Assembly: GCA_900315245.1 (NCBI GenBank)
Contig: OMYJ01000015.1
Coordinates: forward strand, 4,709 to 41,441
Direction: 5' to 3'
DNA: 36,733 nt
Source: an uncultured Bacteroidales bacterium
GTDB taxonomy: Bacteria; Bacteroidota; Bacteroidia; Bacteroidales; WCHB1-69
This document shows, in pieces, positions 25,001 to 30,751 of the stretch (its first letter is position 1; every line of letters starts with the position of its first letter). Made by a program: the position numbers and the translations under genes. Under the pieces are notes generated by a model. That model worked only from the letters and a program-made list of their open reading frames with translations, was not told where the DNA came from and searched no databases.

Positions 25001-25865
25001 GGTGAAGGCTCTGTGTGGCGATGCGTTGGAGAGCATTTGGTGCAAAGGGATTTTTAGAACGAATCCTTGCGAGAATTCTTGCGATTTTACTCTGCTGATG
25101 GCGGATCTGTATGGTGACGGATGGAACGGGGCTTCTTTGGATGTACTTGTCAATGATTCGTTGGTTAGAAATCTGACTGTGGAGGAGAGCGGGAAAGACA
25201 CGCTTGCAATACCTTTTTCCTTGTGTCTGGCAGAAAAGATGAAATTGGCGTGGCACAAAGGAAGCTATGACAACGAATGTTTCGTGTGTTTGGTAAACGC
25301 TGCAGGTGATACGGTTTATAAGAAGAATAATTTCTCGCAGATACAAAACAATCAGACAATCTTTTTGGACACCTGTTATATCTACCATCATATTTATGCG
25401 TCTGCGGGGGAGGGTGGAAGTATTTATCCGGAGGGCGACATCTATGTGAAATCAGGCGATTATATTATCTTTTCGTCCATTCCTGACGATGGGTTTGTTG
25501 TTGAGAACGTGTATGTTGATGGGTTTCCTGTGACAACACAGCAGGTGTTCCAGCTTTCACATATAGTGGCAGATCATACGATTCATGCGGAGTTCATGTC
25601 CAACGGGCTGTCTCAACACGTCCCCGAAAGGTTGGGCGTGTACCCGAATCCGACATCCGGCAGAGTTGTTTTGGATGGAGAGACCTCGTATGACGAATGT
25701 CGGGTCTGGGTGATTGCATCTGATGGGCGGATTATGTTCCGGACGGAGACGCAGCGGTTGCCGGTGGAGCTGGATTTGTCCGGATATGCGTCAGGCATCT
25801 ATGTTTTGGAGGTCATTTTTGCCGACGGACGTCGTGTCTGTCTGCGGGTGGCAAAACAGTGTTGA
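22065..25865 (+). CDS. Large T9SS type A cargo with fibronectin-III domains
   Basis: The 1266-aa protein has a signal peptide ending in GTFAQ. It alternates beta-sandwich (MAM/jelly-roll-like, with a DFENEELGTLPECW start) modules with fibronectin type III domains that begin near residues 187, 464, 710 and 914 (for example ATLNWHSS, AWVSWDY, AQITWDC, VDVAWTTG). A divergent InlB-type beta repeat (ASAGEGGSIYPEGDIYV) occupies about 1107-1175, and the type A sorting domain (LGVYPNPTSGRVVLDG...GIYVLEV) occupies about 1188-1266. There are many cysteines, suggesting disulphides outside the cell. Likely a surface adhesin or scaffold; no catalytic motif is seen. Monocistronic, followed by the ribosomal operon promoter. 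Confidence 0.9.
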   Translation: MNRFCPFLWLCLALVICAFAPAGTFAQDDTCTIYALPYVQDFENEELGTLPECWSQICYFNYPCPRVLDEYPHSGTNSLSIPSNTYTYVVLPPVDNSYSIQTLELRLWAYVPTFYVDLSVGIITDGTANSFQTHSSNCVRLTASPENPEYQFLVFYFDWVNRDANQIVICAHGISDVYLDDIELVYEPCSKVSHLEADNSTPGEATLNWHSSVLGTPVGYELYVNDIDHNNTYQIFTQDTFYTMTGLGETSRYEVAVQANCGAYMSDLLDTVSFMTRCFNTEDMMVSYLQMLSNDGEELDFRYPLIYSQQLFLSSELGDVPRTISAIAFKYNRSETTNRIRFYMALVSDTALSYNMLQSTDSVPFKLVSDHDIHWKMDPDNEWFVVYLDSLFEYDGIHNLLLVSYGHCSYVSDYSPFFVYHYAPNLSAGYFNYGDPIDPLHPVSGNCGGTTRTETRFIYCDHNPCVKPGHLEVSELGANSAWVSWDYLEDVEWELALKSEDNSNWMVQTVTQNPFFLSGLHPNTHYSLKVRTNCGDTLSSWSEQCSFTTDCMIDSLPYRQTFDEGTVMLDGSLFVDCWRRLTEQPGSNPYVTNQQYYNYSAPNALTFPVGNFHSIVVLPEIDDNIAIPDLRLSYRWRVYTGSQYLETGLMSDPNDMSTFEPLDTVSYSMGCHTCDFSNYIGSARYVAIRGTIPSWYYTVNYVDDVELDYNIYCPRAVVTNIDNITSTSAQITWDCDTSVHQWVIEYGPSGYQPGTGLQTDAATNPYVLSGLDPATTYDVYVRTLCSEGDTGRHWFPKSFATLECDVEDRCVLTLLPGTVPSSPYSLTRMGEVDVVCNGVVTQHFAVVPTYSYSLEFCDHSDVDIIWHNNEHGGQTSLTVLDSDMDTIVYYPNCSPDLVGDTICSVHIDCFHSECPQPQNIVFSGVTQHEVDVAWTTGGVEQEWLVRYRKMLTQEWKVYHVSSNFLYIDSLVENTWYDVQVKALCGDALESIWCKGIFRTNPCENSCDFTLLMADLYGDGWNGASLDVLVNDSLVRNLTVEESGKDTLAIPFSLCLAEKMKLAWHKGSYDNECFVCLVNAAGDTVYKKNNFSQIQNNQTIFLDTCYIYHHIYASAGEGGSIYPEGDIYVKSGDYIIFSSIPDDGFVVENVYVDGFPVTTQQVFQLSHIVADHTIHAEFMSNGLSQHVPERLGVYPNPTSGRVVLDGETSYDECRVWVIASDGRIMFRTETQRLPVELDLSGYASGIYVLEVIFADGRRVCLRVAKQC

Positions 25866-25882
25866 AAACTTTTTTCGCGCAA

Positions 25883-25914
25883 GTTGCTGAGTATAAAGAA
25901 AAAGTGTATATTTG
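25883..25914 (+). promoter_or_regulatory. Promoter of the rplC-rpsS operon
   Basis: GTTG at 25883-25886 and TATATTTG at 25907-25914 with a 20-nt spacer fit the consensus well. This gives rplC its own promoter and an approximately 115-nt leader. Confidence 0.7.
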
Positions 25915-25944
25915 CACGCTTGTTAGAAAAACTGGTTTTTGAAG

Positions 25945-25973
25945 TTCAATTAATTGTGTTTCAATTAGTTGAA
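25945..25973 (+). promoter_or_regulatory. Leader hairpin of the ribosomal operon
   Basis: A 12-bp stem (TTCAATTAATTG / CAATTAGTTGAA, one G-U pair) with loop TGTTT lies in the rplC 5' leader, about 25 nt after the expected transcription start. No T-run follows. It may be an autoregulatory site for an operon protein such as L4; this is inference. Confidence 0.5.
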
Positions 25974-26035
25974 TGACGGAATCAAGTGTCGAAACGAGCG
26001 TAAAAAGTCAAATTATTTTATAAATCTAACCAAAA

Positions 26036-26665
26036 ATGTCAGGATTAATAGGAAAAAAAATTGGGATGACTAGCATCTACGATGCCTCCGGCAAGGTTGT
26101 GCCGTGCACGGTGTTAGAGGCTGGTCCTTGCGTGGTCACGCAAGTCAAAACCGTCGAGAAGGACGGCTACAGCGCTATCCAATTGGCTTATGACGAGAAG
26201 AAAGAGAAAAACACGACCAAGTCGCTGAAGGGTCACTTCGCGAAGGCCGGCACCACGCCGAAGAAGATTCTGCGTGAGTTCACCCGCTTCGAGGAAGGAC
26301 ACCGCAAGTCTTTGGGTGAAGTGCTCGACGTCACCGTCTTCGAGGAAGGCGAGTTCGTGGATGTCAGCGGCACCTCCAAGGGTAAAGGCTTCCAGGGTGT
26401 TGTGAAACGCCACCACTTCCGCGGTGTCGGCGACGCCACCCACGGTCAGCACAACCGTTTGAGAGCCCCCGGTTCTATGGGTGCATCCTCTTACCCGTCA
26501 CGCGTGTTCAAAGGCATGCGCATGGCCGGCCAGATGGGCAACGCAAAAGTGAAGGTCATCAACCTCCAGATCGTCAAGATCGTCCCCGAGAAGAATTTAT
26601 TATTAGTTAAAGGTTCCGTTCCGGGAGCCAATGGTTCATATATAATTATTGAGAGATGGAGCTAA
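26036..26665 (+). CDS. rplC: 50S ribosomal protein L3
   Basis: The 209-aa protein begins [14 protein letters not shown] and has the conserved loop [20 protein letters not shown] that reaches the peptidyl-transferase centre, including the usual methylated Gln region (family knowledge). Full length. It opens this operon; rpsJ, which normally precedes it, is absent and a T9SS cargo gene lies upstream instead. The last 10 bases overlap rplD, suggesting translational coupling. Confidence 0.98.
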   Translation: MSGLIGKKIGMTSIYDASGKVVPCTVLEAGPCVVTQVKTVEKDGYSAIQLAYDEKKEKNTTKSLKGHFAKAGTTPKKILREFTRFEEGHRKSLGEVLDVTVFEEGEFVDVSGTSKGKGFQGVVKRHHFRGVGDATHGQHNRLRAPGSMGASSYPSRVFKGMRMAGQMGNAKVKVINLQIVKIVPEKNLLLVKGSVPGANGSYIIIERWS

Positions 26666-27285
26666 CAGTTTATAAAATAGACGGCAGCGCGACTGCAAAG
26701 ACGGTTACCCTGAACGACAAGATCTTCAATGTGGAACCGAACGATCACGCCATCTGGCTTGACGTGAAACAATATTTGGCAAATCAGAGACAAGGCACGC
26801 ACAATACGCTGGAACGCTCCACCGTGTCAGGCAGCACCCGCAAGCTGAAACGGCAGAAAGGCACCGGCGGCGCCCGTGCAGGTAGCATCAAGAGCCCGAC
26901 GATCCGCGGCGGCGCCACCGTGTTCGGCCCGCACCCCCGCGACTACGGCTTCAAACTCAACAAGAAAGTGAAACGCCTCGCCCGTTTCTCCGCCCTCACC
27001 TACAAACAGCAGGAAGGCAAGATCACCGTGGTGGAAGACTTCACCTTCAACGAGCCCAAGACCAAGGAGTACAAGGCTATGCTCAAGAACCTCAAACTCG
27101 AAGGTCAGAAGACCCTGCTTCTGCTGCCCGAGAACGACCGCAACGTCTTCCTCTCCGGCCGCAACCTGCAACGCACCAACATCATGCGCGCCATCGATGC
27201 CAATACGTATCATGTGCTTAACGCCAACAGCCTCATCATCTGCGAAAGCAGCCTGAAAGAGCTGGAGAAAATGTTAGGCGAATAA
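26656..27285 (+). CDS. rplD: 50S ribosomal protein L4
   Basis: The 209-aa protein carries the typical L4 loop [20 protein letters not shown] and [13 protein letters not shown], which lines the peptide exit tunnel. Full length. L4 is the autogenous repressor of the S10 operon in E. coli; whether it acts on the leader hairpin at 25945 is not known. It overlaps rplC by 10 nt and is followed by rplW after 27 nt. Confidence 0.98.
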   Translation: MELTVYKIDGSATAKTVTLNDKIFNVEPNDHAIWLDVKQYLANQRQGTHNTLERSTVSGSTRKLKRQKGTGGARAGSIKSPTIRGGATVFGPHPRDYGFKLNKKVKRLARFSALTYKQQEGKITVVEDFTFNEPKTKEYKAMLKNLKLEGQKTLLLLPENDRNVFLSGRNLQRTNIMRAIDANTYHVLNANSLIICESSLKELEKMLGE

Positions 27286-27312
27286 TTCAATAACCCTTAA
27301 AAAGTCAGAACA

Positions 27313-27603
27313 ATGAGTTGCATCATAAAACCCATCATCAGCGAGAAAATGACCGGCGTCGCGGAGAAATACAACCGCTACGGCTTCATGGTGACGCGCG
27401 AGGCTACGAAACCCGAGATCAAACGCGAGATCGAGGAAGTCTATAAAGTGAAGGTTGTCCGCGTGAACACACTCATCCAACGCGGCAAAACCACTGCCCG
27501 CAACACCAAAGCCGGTGTTATCCTCGGTCAGAAGAACAATTTCAAGAAGGCTTACGTCTTCGTCGATAAGGAAGATAAAATCGATTTCTACAGTAACATT
27601 TAA
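27313..27603 (+). CDS. rplW: 50S ribosomal protein L23
   Basis: The 96-aa protein has the L23 signature IIKPIISEKMTGVAEKYNRY and later VRVNTLIQRGKTTARN. L23 sits at the tunnel exit and docks trigger factor and SRP. Normal length. The gap to rplB (69 nt) is longer than usual and holds a NATAACC tandem repeat. Confidence 0.97.
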   Translation: MSCIIKPIISEKMTGVAEKYNRYGFMVTREATKPEIKREIEEVYKVKVVRVNTLIQRGKTTARNTKAGVILGQKNNFKKAYVFVDKEDKIDFYSNI

Positions 27604-27630
27604 TAACGGGTGACGGTTTCGGCTATTGAA

Positions 27631-27664
27631 CTTCAATAACCCATAACCCATAACCTATAACCTT
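27631..27664. repeat. NATAACC repeat inside the ribosomal operon
   Basis: CTTCAATAACC then CATAACC, CATAACC, TATAACC, ending 8 nt before the rplB start. Same word and orientation relative to the gene as at 8658 (topA) and 2730 (thioesterase). Confidence 0.85.
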
Positions 27665-27672
27665 TAAAAGAA

Positions 27673-28497
27673 ATGGCATTAAAAAAGTACAAACCAGTAA
27701 CGCCGGGTCAGCGCTTCAAAGTGATTAGCGCTTACGATGACATTACCACGAGCAAGCCCGAAAAGAGCCTCCTGTGCCCGAAACACAGCACTGGCGGCCG
27801 CAATAACAGTGGTAAGATGACGGTACGGTACCGCGGTGGCGGTCATAAGCAGATGTATCGTCTCATAGATTTCAAGAGAAACAAAGATGGTGTTCCGGCC
27901 ACCGTAAAGACCATTGAATACGATCCGAACCGCTCGGCACGCATTGCCCTGCTGTTCTACGCCGATGGTGAGAAACGCTACATCGTGGCGCCTCACGGCA
28001 TCAAGGTGGGTCAGCAGATCGTCAGCGGCACGGGTGTCGCCCCCGATTTGGGCAACTGCCTTCCTATCGGCGAGATCCCCCTCGGTTCGATCATCCACAA
28101 CATCGAGATGCGTCCCGGTCAGGGCGGCAAAATCGCCCGCAGCGCCGGTTCCTACGCGCAGCTGATGTCCCGTGACGGCCGCTATGCCATCATCAAACTG
28201 CCCTCAGGCGAAACCCGCATGATCCTCTGCGCTTGCAAGGCTACCATCGGTATCGTCTCCAACGGAGACCACAGCCTCGAGGTGTCCGGCAAGGCAGGCC
28301 GCAGCCGCTGGCTCGGTCGCCGTCCGCGCAACCGCGGTGTCGTCATGAACCCTGTCGATCACCCGATGGGTGGTGGTGAAGGCCGTGCATCCGGCGGTGA
28401 CCCGCGTTCCCGCAAAGGTATGCCCGCTAAAGGCTACAAGACCCGTCATCCGAAGAAGAATTCTTCCCAGTATATCGTTGAAAGAAGAAAGAAATAA
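27673..28497 (+). CDS. rplB: 50S ribosomal protein L2
   Basis: The 274-aa protein is full length, with [14 protein letters not shown] at the start, [18 protein letters not shown] in the RNA-binding domain, and the C-terminal [20 protein letters not shown] containing the conserved histidine region near the peptidyl-transferase centre. It follows the repeat block and precedes rpsS by 17 nt. Confidence 0.98.
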   Translation: MALKKYKPVTPGQRFKVISAYDDITTSKPEKSLLCPKHSTGGRNNSGKMTVRYRGGGHKQMYRLIDFKRNKDGVPATVKTIEYDPNRSARIALLFYADGEKRYIVAPHGIKVGQQIVSGTGVAPDLGNCLPIGEIPLGSIIHNIEMRPGQGGKIARSAGSYAQLMSRDGRYAIIKLPSGETRMILCACKATIGIVSNGDHSLEVSGKAGRSRWLGRRPRNRGVVMNPVDHPMGGGEGRASGGDPRSRKGMPAKGYKTRHPKKNSSQYIVERRKK

Positions 28498-28514
28498 CCT
28501 AAAAACTGTTGATT

Positions 28515-28793
28515 ATGAGTCGTTCATTAAAAAAAGGACCGTATATCCATTACAAACTGGAACAACGTGTGATCGCCGCTCAGGAGTCTGGAAAGAAATC
28601 GACCATCAAGACTTGGTCTCGCTCCTCCATGATTTCCCCCGATTTCGTCGGCCTTACCATCGCTGTGCATAACGGGAACAAGTTTATCCCCGTGTATGTC
28701 ACTGAGAATATGGTTGGTCACAAACTCGGTGAGTTCGCGCCCACTCGTATCTTCCGCGGTCACGCAGGTCAGAAGGACAAAGGCTCCAAGTAA
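28515..28793 (+). CDS. rpsS: 30S ribosomal protein S19
   Basis: The protein ([15 protein letters not shown]..., 92 aa) has the S19 signature [23 protein letters not shown] segment (here [17 protein letters not shown]). The start is the ATG at 28515; an in-frame TTG two codons upstream is less likely. In nearly all bacteria rplV and rpsC follow at once; here a terminator and an unrelated lipoprotein gene follow. Confidence 0.97.
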   Translation: MSRSLKKGPYIHYKLEQRVIAAQESGKKSTIKTWSRSSMISPDFVGLTIAVHNGNKFIPVYVTENMVGHKLGEFAPTRIFRGHAGQKDKGSK

Positions 28794-28851
28794 TCGGCCT
28801 CCCCTTTTGAAATTAGGTTATCTTCCATCGAAATTATCACCATTCTATATC

Positions 28852-28882
28852 AAGGCTTCCGGATTGCTGGAAGCCTTTTTTT
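28852..28882 (+). terminator. Rho-independent terminator after rpsS
   Basis: A 9-bp stem AAGGCTTCC/GGAAGCCTT with an 8-nt loop, followed by a run of seven T residues. It ends the ribosomal operon 60 nt after the rpsS stop. Confidence 0.9.
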
Positions 28883-28919
28883 GTTCAAGGTTCAAGGTTC
28901 AAAGTTCAAGGTTCAACTT
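28883..28919. repeat. 7-nt tandem repeat GTTCAAG
   Basis: GTTCAAG, GTTCAAG, GTTCAAA, GTTCAAG, GTTCAAC directly follow the terminator T-run and end before the promoter of the lipoprotein gene. Confidence 0.85.
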
Positions 28920-28932
28920 GAAACTTTTTTTG

Positions 28933-28940
28933 TATTTTTG
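28933..28940 (+). promoter_or_regulatory. -7 box of the DUF3298 lipoprotein gene
   Basis: TATTTTTG followed by CCGCCG, 26 nt before the start codon. The upstream -33 region is filled by the end of the repeat. Confidence 0.55.
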
Positions 28941-28966
28941 CCGCCGTAAAAATAATTGAAATCGTC

Positions 28967-29824
28967 ATGAAGAAAACCCTTATTGCCGTTGGATTTTTTT
29001 GCGGGCTTATAGTGATGCTCGCCGGTTGCAAAACCAAAATCGACACACAAGCCCTGAACTCCCTTACCTCGCTGTCGCAGATCACTCCCGCCGACATTGA
29101 CACTCGGGCAATCACCTTTGCTGATTCCGTCGAGATAAATAAGATTACGGGCACGGTGAAGATAGAGGCGGATTTCCCTGAATCCGGCAACTTCTTTGTA
29201 ATCAATAATATCCGTGAATGGATGTCTGAGCAGATGGGGGGTACCTACGAGGGTAGCGTGGAGAATGGCGCTAAAATGTTTGAACATTATAAAAACAGTG
29301 TGTTGAACGATTTTCAGCAGAATGTCATTCCCGACATGCCTAGGATCAAGGGGATTTCCTGCTATAAGGACATTAAATTCACGAAAATACAAGAAACAGA
29401 TCGTTACGTCACGTACCTCTATACCCAAGAAGGCTTTGCTGGTGGTGCCCATGGCTGGTATCTGATGCAAGGACAAACTTTCCGCAAGTCCGATGGCCGC
29501 CGCATCGACTACGACATCTTCCGTGAGGAGTCGATGGACGAGCTTACAGAACTGGTCAAAGACAACATCTTTTCTCAGTATTTCGAGTCAGACGCCAGTG
29601 AGATGGAGAATCTGCTGACGATGGAGAATAACGATTTCTTCCCGCTGCCGCAGGCTGCGCCCATCTTCCGCGAGGATGGGGTGGAATTTGTCTATCAGCA
29701 GTACGAGATTGCCTGTTATGCGGCCGGAATGCCCGCCTGTGTGATCTCATACGACCTCCTCGAACCGTTCCTGACCCAAGCCGGCAAGTGGCTGGTGAAT
29801 GTCGGGCACGTGGCGGAAAACTGA
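28967..29824 (+). CDS. DUF3298 lipoprotein
   Basis: The 285-aa protein has a lipoprotein signal peptide with lipobox LAGC (Cys about residue 21), so it is anchored to a membrane on the periplasmic side or outer surface. The central part has GFAGGAHGWY, and the C-terminus has FVYQQYEIACYAAGMPACVI, the pattern of DUF3298/RsiV-like domains seen in anti-sigma factor RsiV and in many Bacteroidetes lipoproteins. RsiV binds lysozyme; that role is not implied here. It stands alone, with its own promoter and a following terminator. Confidence 0.85.
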   Translation: MKKTLIAVGFFCGLIVMLAGCKTKIDTQALNSLTSLSQITPADIDTRAITFADSVEINKITGTVKIEADFPESGNFFVINNIREWMSEQMGGTYEGSVENGAKMFEHYKNSVLNDFQQNVIPDMPRIKGISCYKDIKFTKIQETDRYVTYLYTQEGFAGGAHGWYLMQGQTFRKSDGRRIDYDIFREESMDELTELVKDNIFSQYFESDASEMENLLTMENNDFFPLPQAAPIFREDGVEFVYQQYEIACYAAGMPACVISYDLLEPFLTQAGKWLVNVGHVAEN

Positions 29825-29828
29825 TTGC

Positions 29829-29875
29829 AATTAGTAATTAGAAATTAGAAATTAGTAATTAGTGATTAGTGGTTT
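29829..29875. repeat. 7-nt tandem repeat AATTAGT/A
   Basis: Six or seven heptamers (AATTAGT, AATTAGA, GATTAGT) begin a few bases after the lipoprotein stop codon. Confidence 0.85.
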
Positions 29876-29932
29876 GTGACTGTTAGTGGGTAGTTAATAG
29901 GGATGTTCAGGGGGAATATAACCATGTAATAT

Positions 29933-29975
29933 AAAAGCGCGGATACTGTTAAAAAGTTTCTGCGCTTTTTTTTTT
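29933..29975 (+). terminator. Terminator after the lipoprotein gene
   Basis: AAAAGCGC (29933-29940) pairs with GCGCTTTT (29962-29969), with a loop of about 21 nt that can pair further (GGA/TCT region) and a T-run to 29975. It lies 110 nt after the stop, upstream of the rex promoter. Confidence 0.7.
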
Positions 29976-29983
29976 CAAAACTG

Positions 29984-30013
29984 TTTGTGGTGTCAAAAAA
30001 AATTCTATTTTTG
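29984..30013 (+). promoter_or_regulatory. Promoter of the rex-adhE operon
   Basis: TTTG at 29984-29987 and TATTTTTG at 30006-30013 with an 18-nt spacer, 32 nt before the rex start. No convincing Rex operator palindrome overlaps it. Confidence 0.65.
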
Positions 30014-30045
30014 CCGCGGATTTCAATAGATAAAAAAGTAGCGAT

Positions 30046-30729
30046 ATGTCCAAACAGAATACACCCTCTTTGGTGGTCATGAAATCGACCTTGAGCCGGC
30101 TGCCGCTGTACTACAGCTACATCAGCAGACTGCAGGCTGATGGGGTGGAATCTGTCTCTTCTGCATTGCTTGCTGGGCATCTGAACCTCAACCCAGTATT
30201 GGTTCGCAAAGATCTTGCGCAGGTAAGTAGTGTGGCTGGTCATCCCCGAACCGGTTTTGAAGTGAAGCAACTGCTTGAGGACATGAGTGAATATTTGGGT
30301 TACAACAAAATGGACGAAGCCATTTTGGTTGGAGTCGGCAGCATGGGACGCATCCTCCTCACCAATACCAAATTCGCAAAGTTCGGGTTGAACATTGTGG
30401 TGGGCTTCGACAAAGATCCCTATTTGTGCGGACTTCAGCTTGATGGCAAACACATCCTTCCCATGGAAAAGATGCCAAGCCTCGTACAGCGCATGGGGAT
30501 TCGTATTGGAATCATTACAGTTCCTGATGACCAAGCACAAAGTGTGTGCGACCAAATGGTGAAGGCCGGCATCAAAGCCATCTGGAATTTCGCCTTTGTG
30601 CCGCTGAAAGTTCCCGAAGATGTGCTTGTGAAAAACGAGAATCTGCCCTCTTCGTTAGCCGTTCTCGCACACAAGCTGGCCATGAGATCACCTCTGCCTA
30701 AAGAATTAAATCCGATAATCGAAAATTAA
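30046..30729 (+). CDS. rex: Redox-sensing transcriptional repressor Rex
   Basis: The 227-aa protein has an N-terminal winged helix (RLPLYYSYISRL, residues 18-29, to about 75, including the DNA-contact stretch NPVLVRKDLAQV) and a Rossmann domain with GVGSMG (Gly96, 98, 101) that binds NADH or NAD+. A C-terminal swapped helix completes the dimer. Rex leaves its operators when NADH rises, releasing fermentation genes. adhE follows 22 nt downstream, a classical Rex target, so an operon under Rex control is likely although no operator was identified with confidence. Confidence 0.96.
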   Translation: MSKQNTPSLVVMKSTLSRLPLYYSYISRLQADGVESVSSALLAGHLNLNPVLVRKDLAQVSSVAGHPRTGFEVKQLLEDMSEYLGYNKMDEAILVGVGSMGRILLTNTKFAKFGLNIVVGFDKDPYLCGLQLDGKHILPMEKMPSLVQRMGIRIGIITVPDDQAQSVCDQMVKAGIKAIWNFAFVPLKVPEDVLVKNENLPSSLAVLAHKLAMRSPLPKELNPIIEN

Positions 30730-30751
30730 AAACCTATATTTTTTTTACAAT

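Noticed and set aside
25945..25973. Terminator of the fibronectin-III cargo gene
   Set aside because: The hairpin lies downstream of the rplC promoter and lacks a T-run.
29944..30000. Rex operator upstream of rex
   Set aside because: TGTTAA at about 29947 and TTTGTGGTGTCAAA at 29984 are half-sites or weak palindromes; neither fits a full Rex operator well enough.
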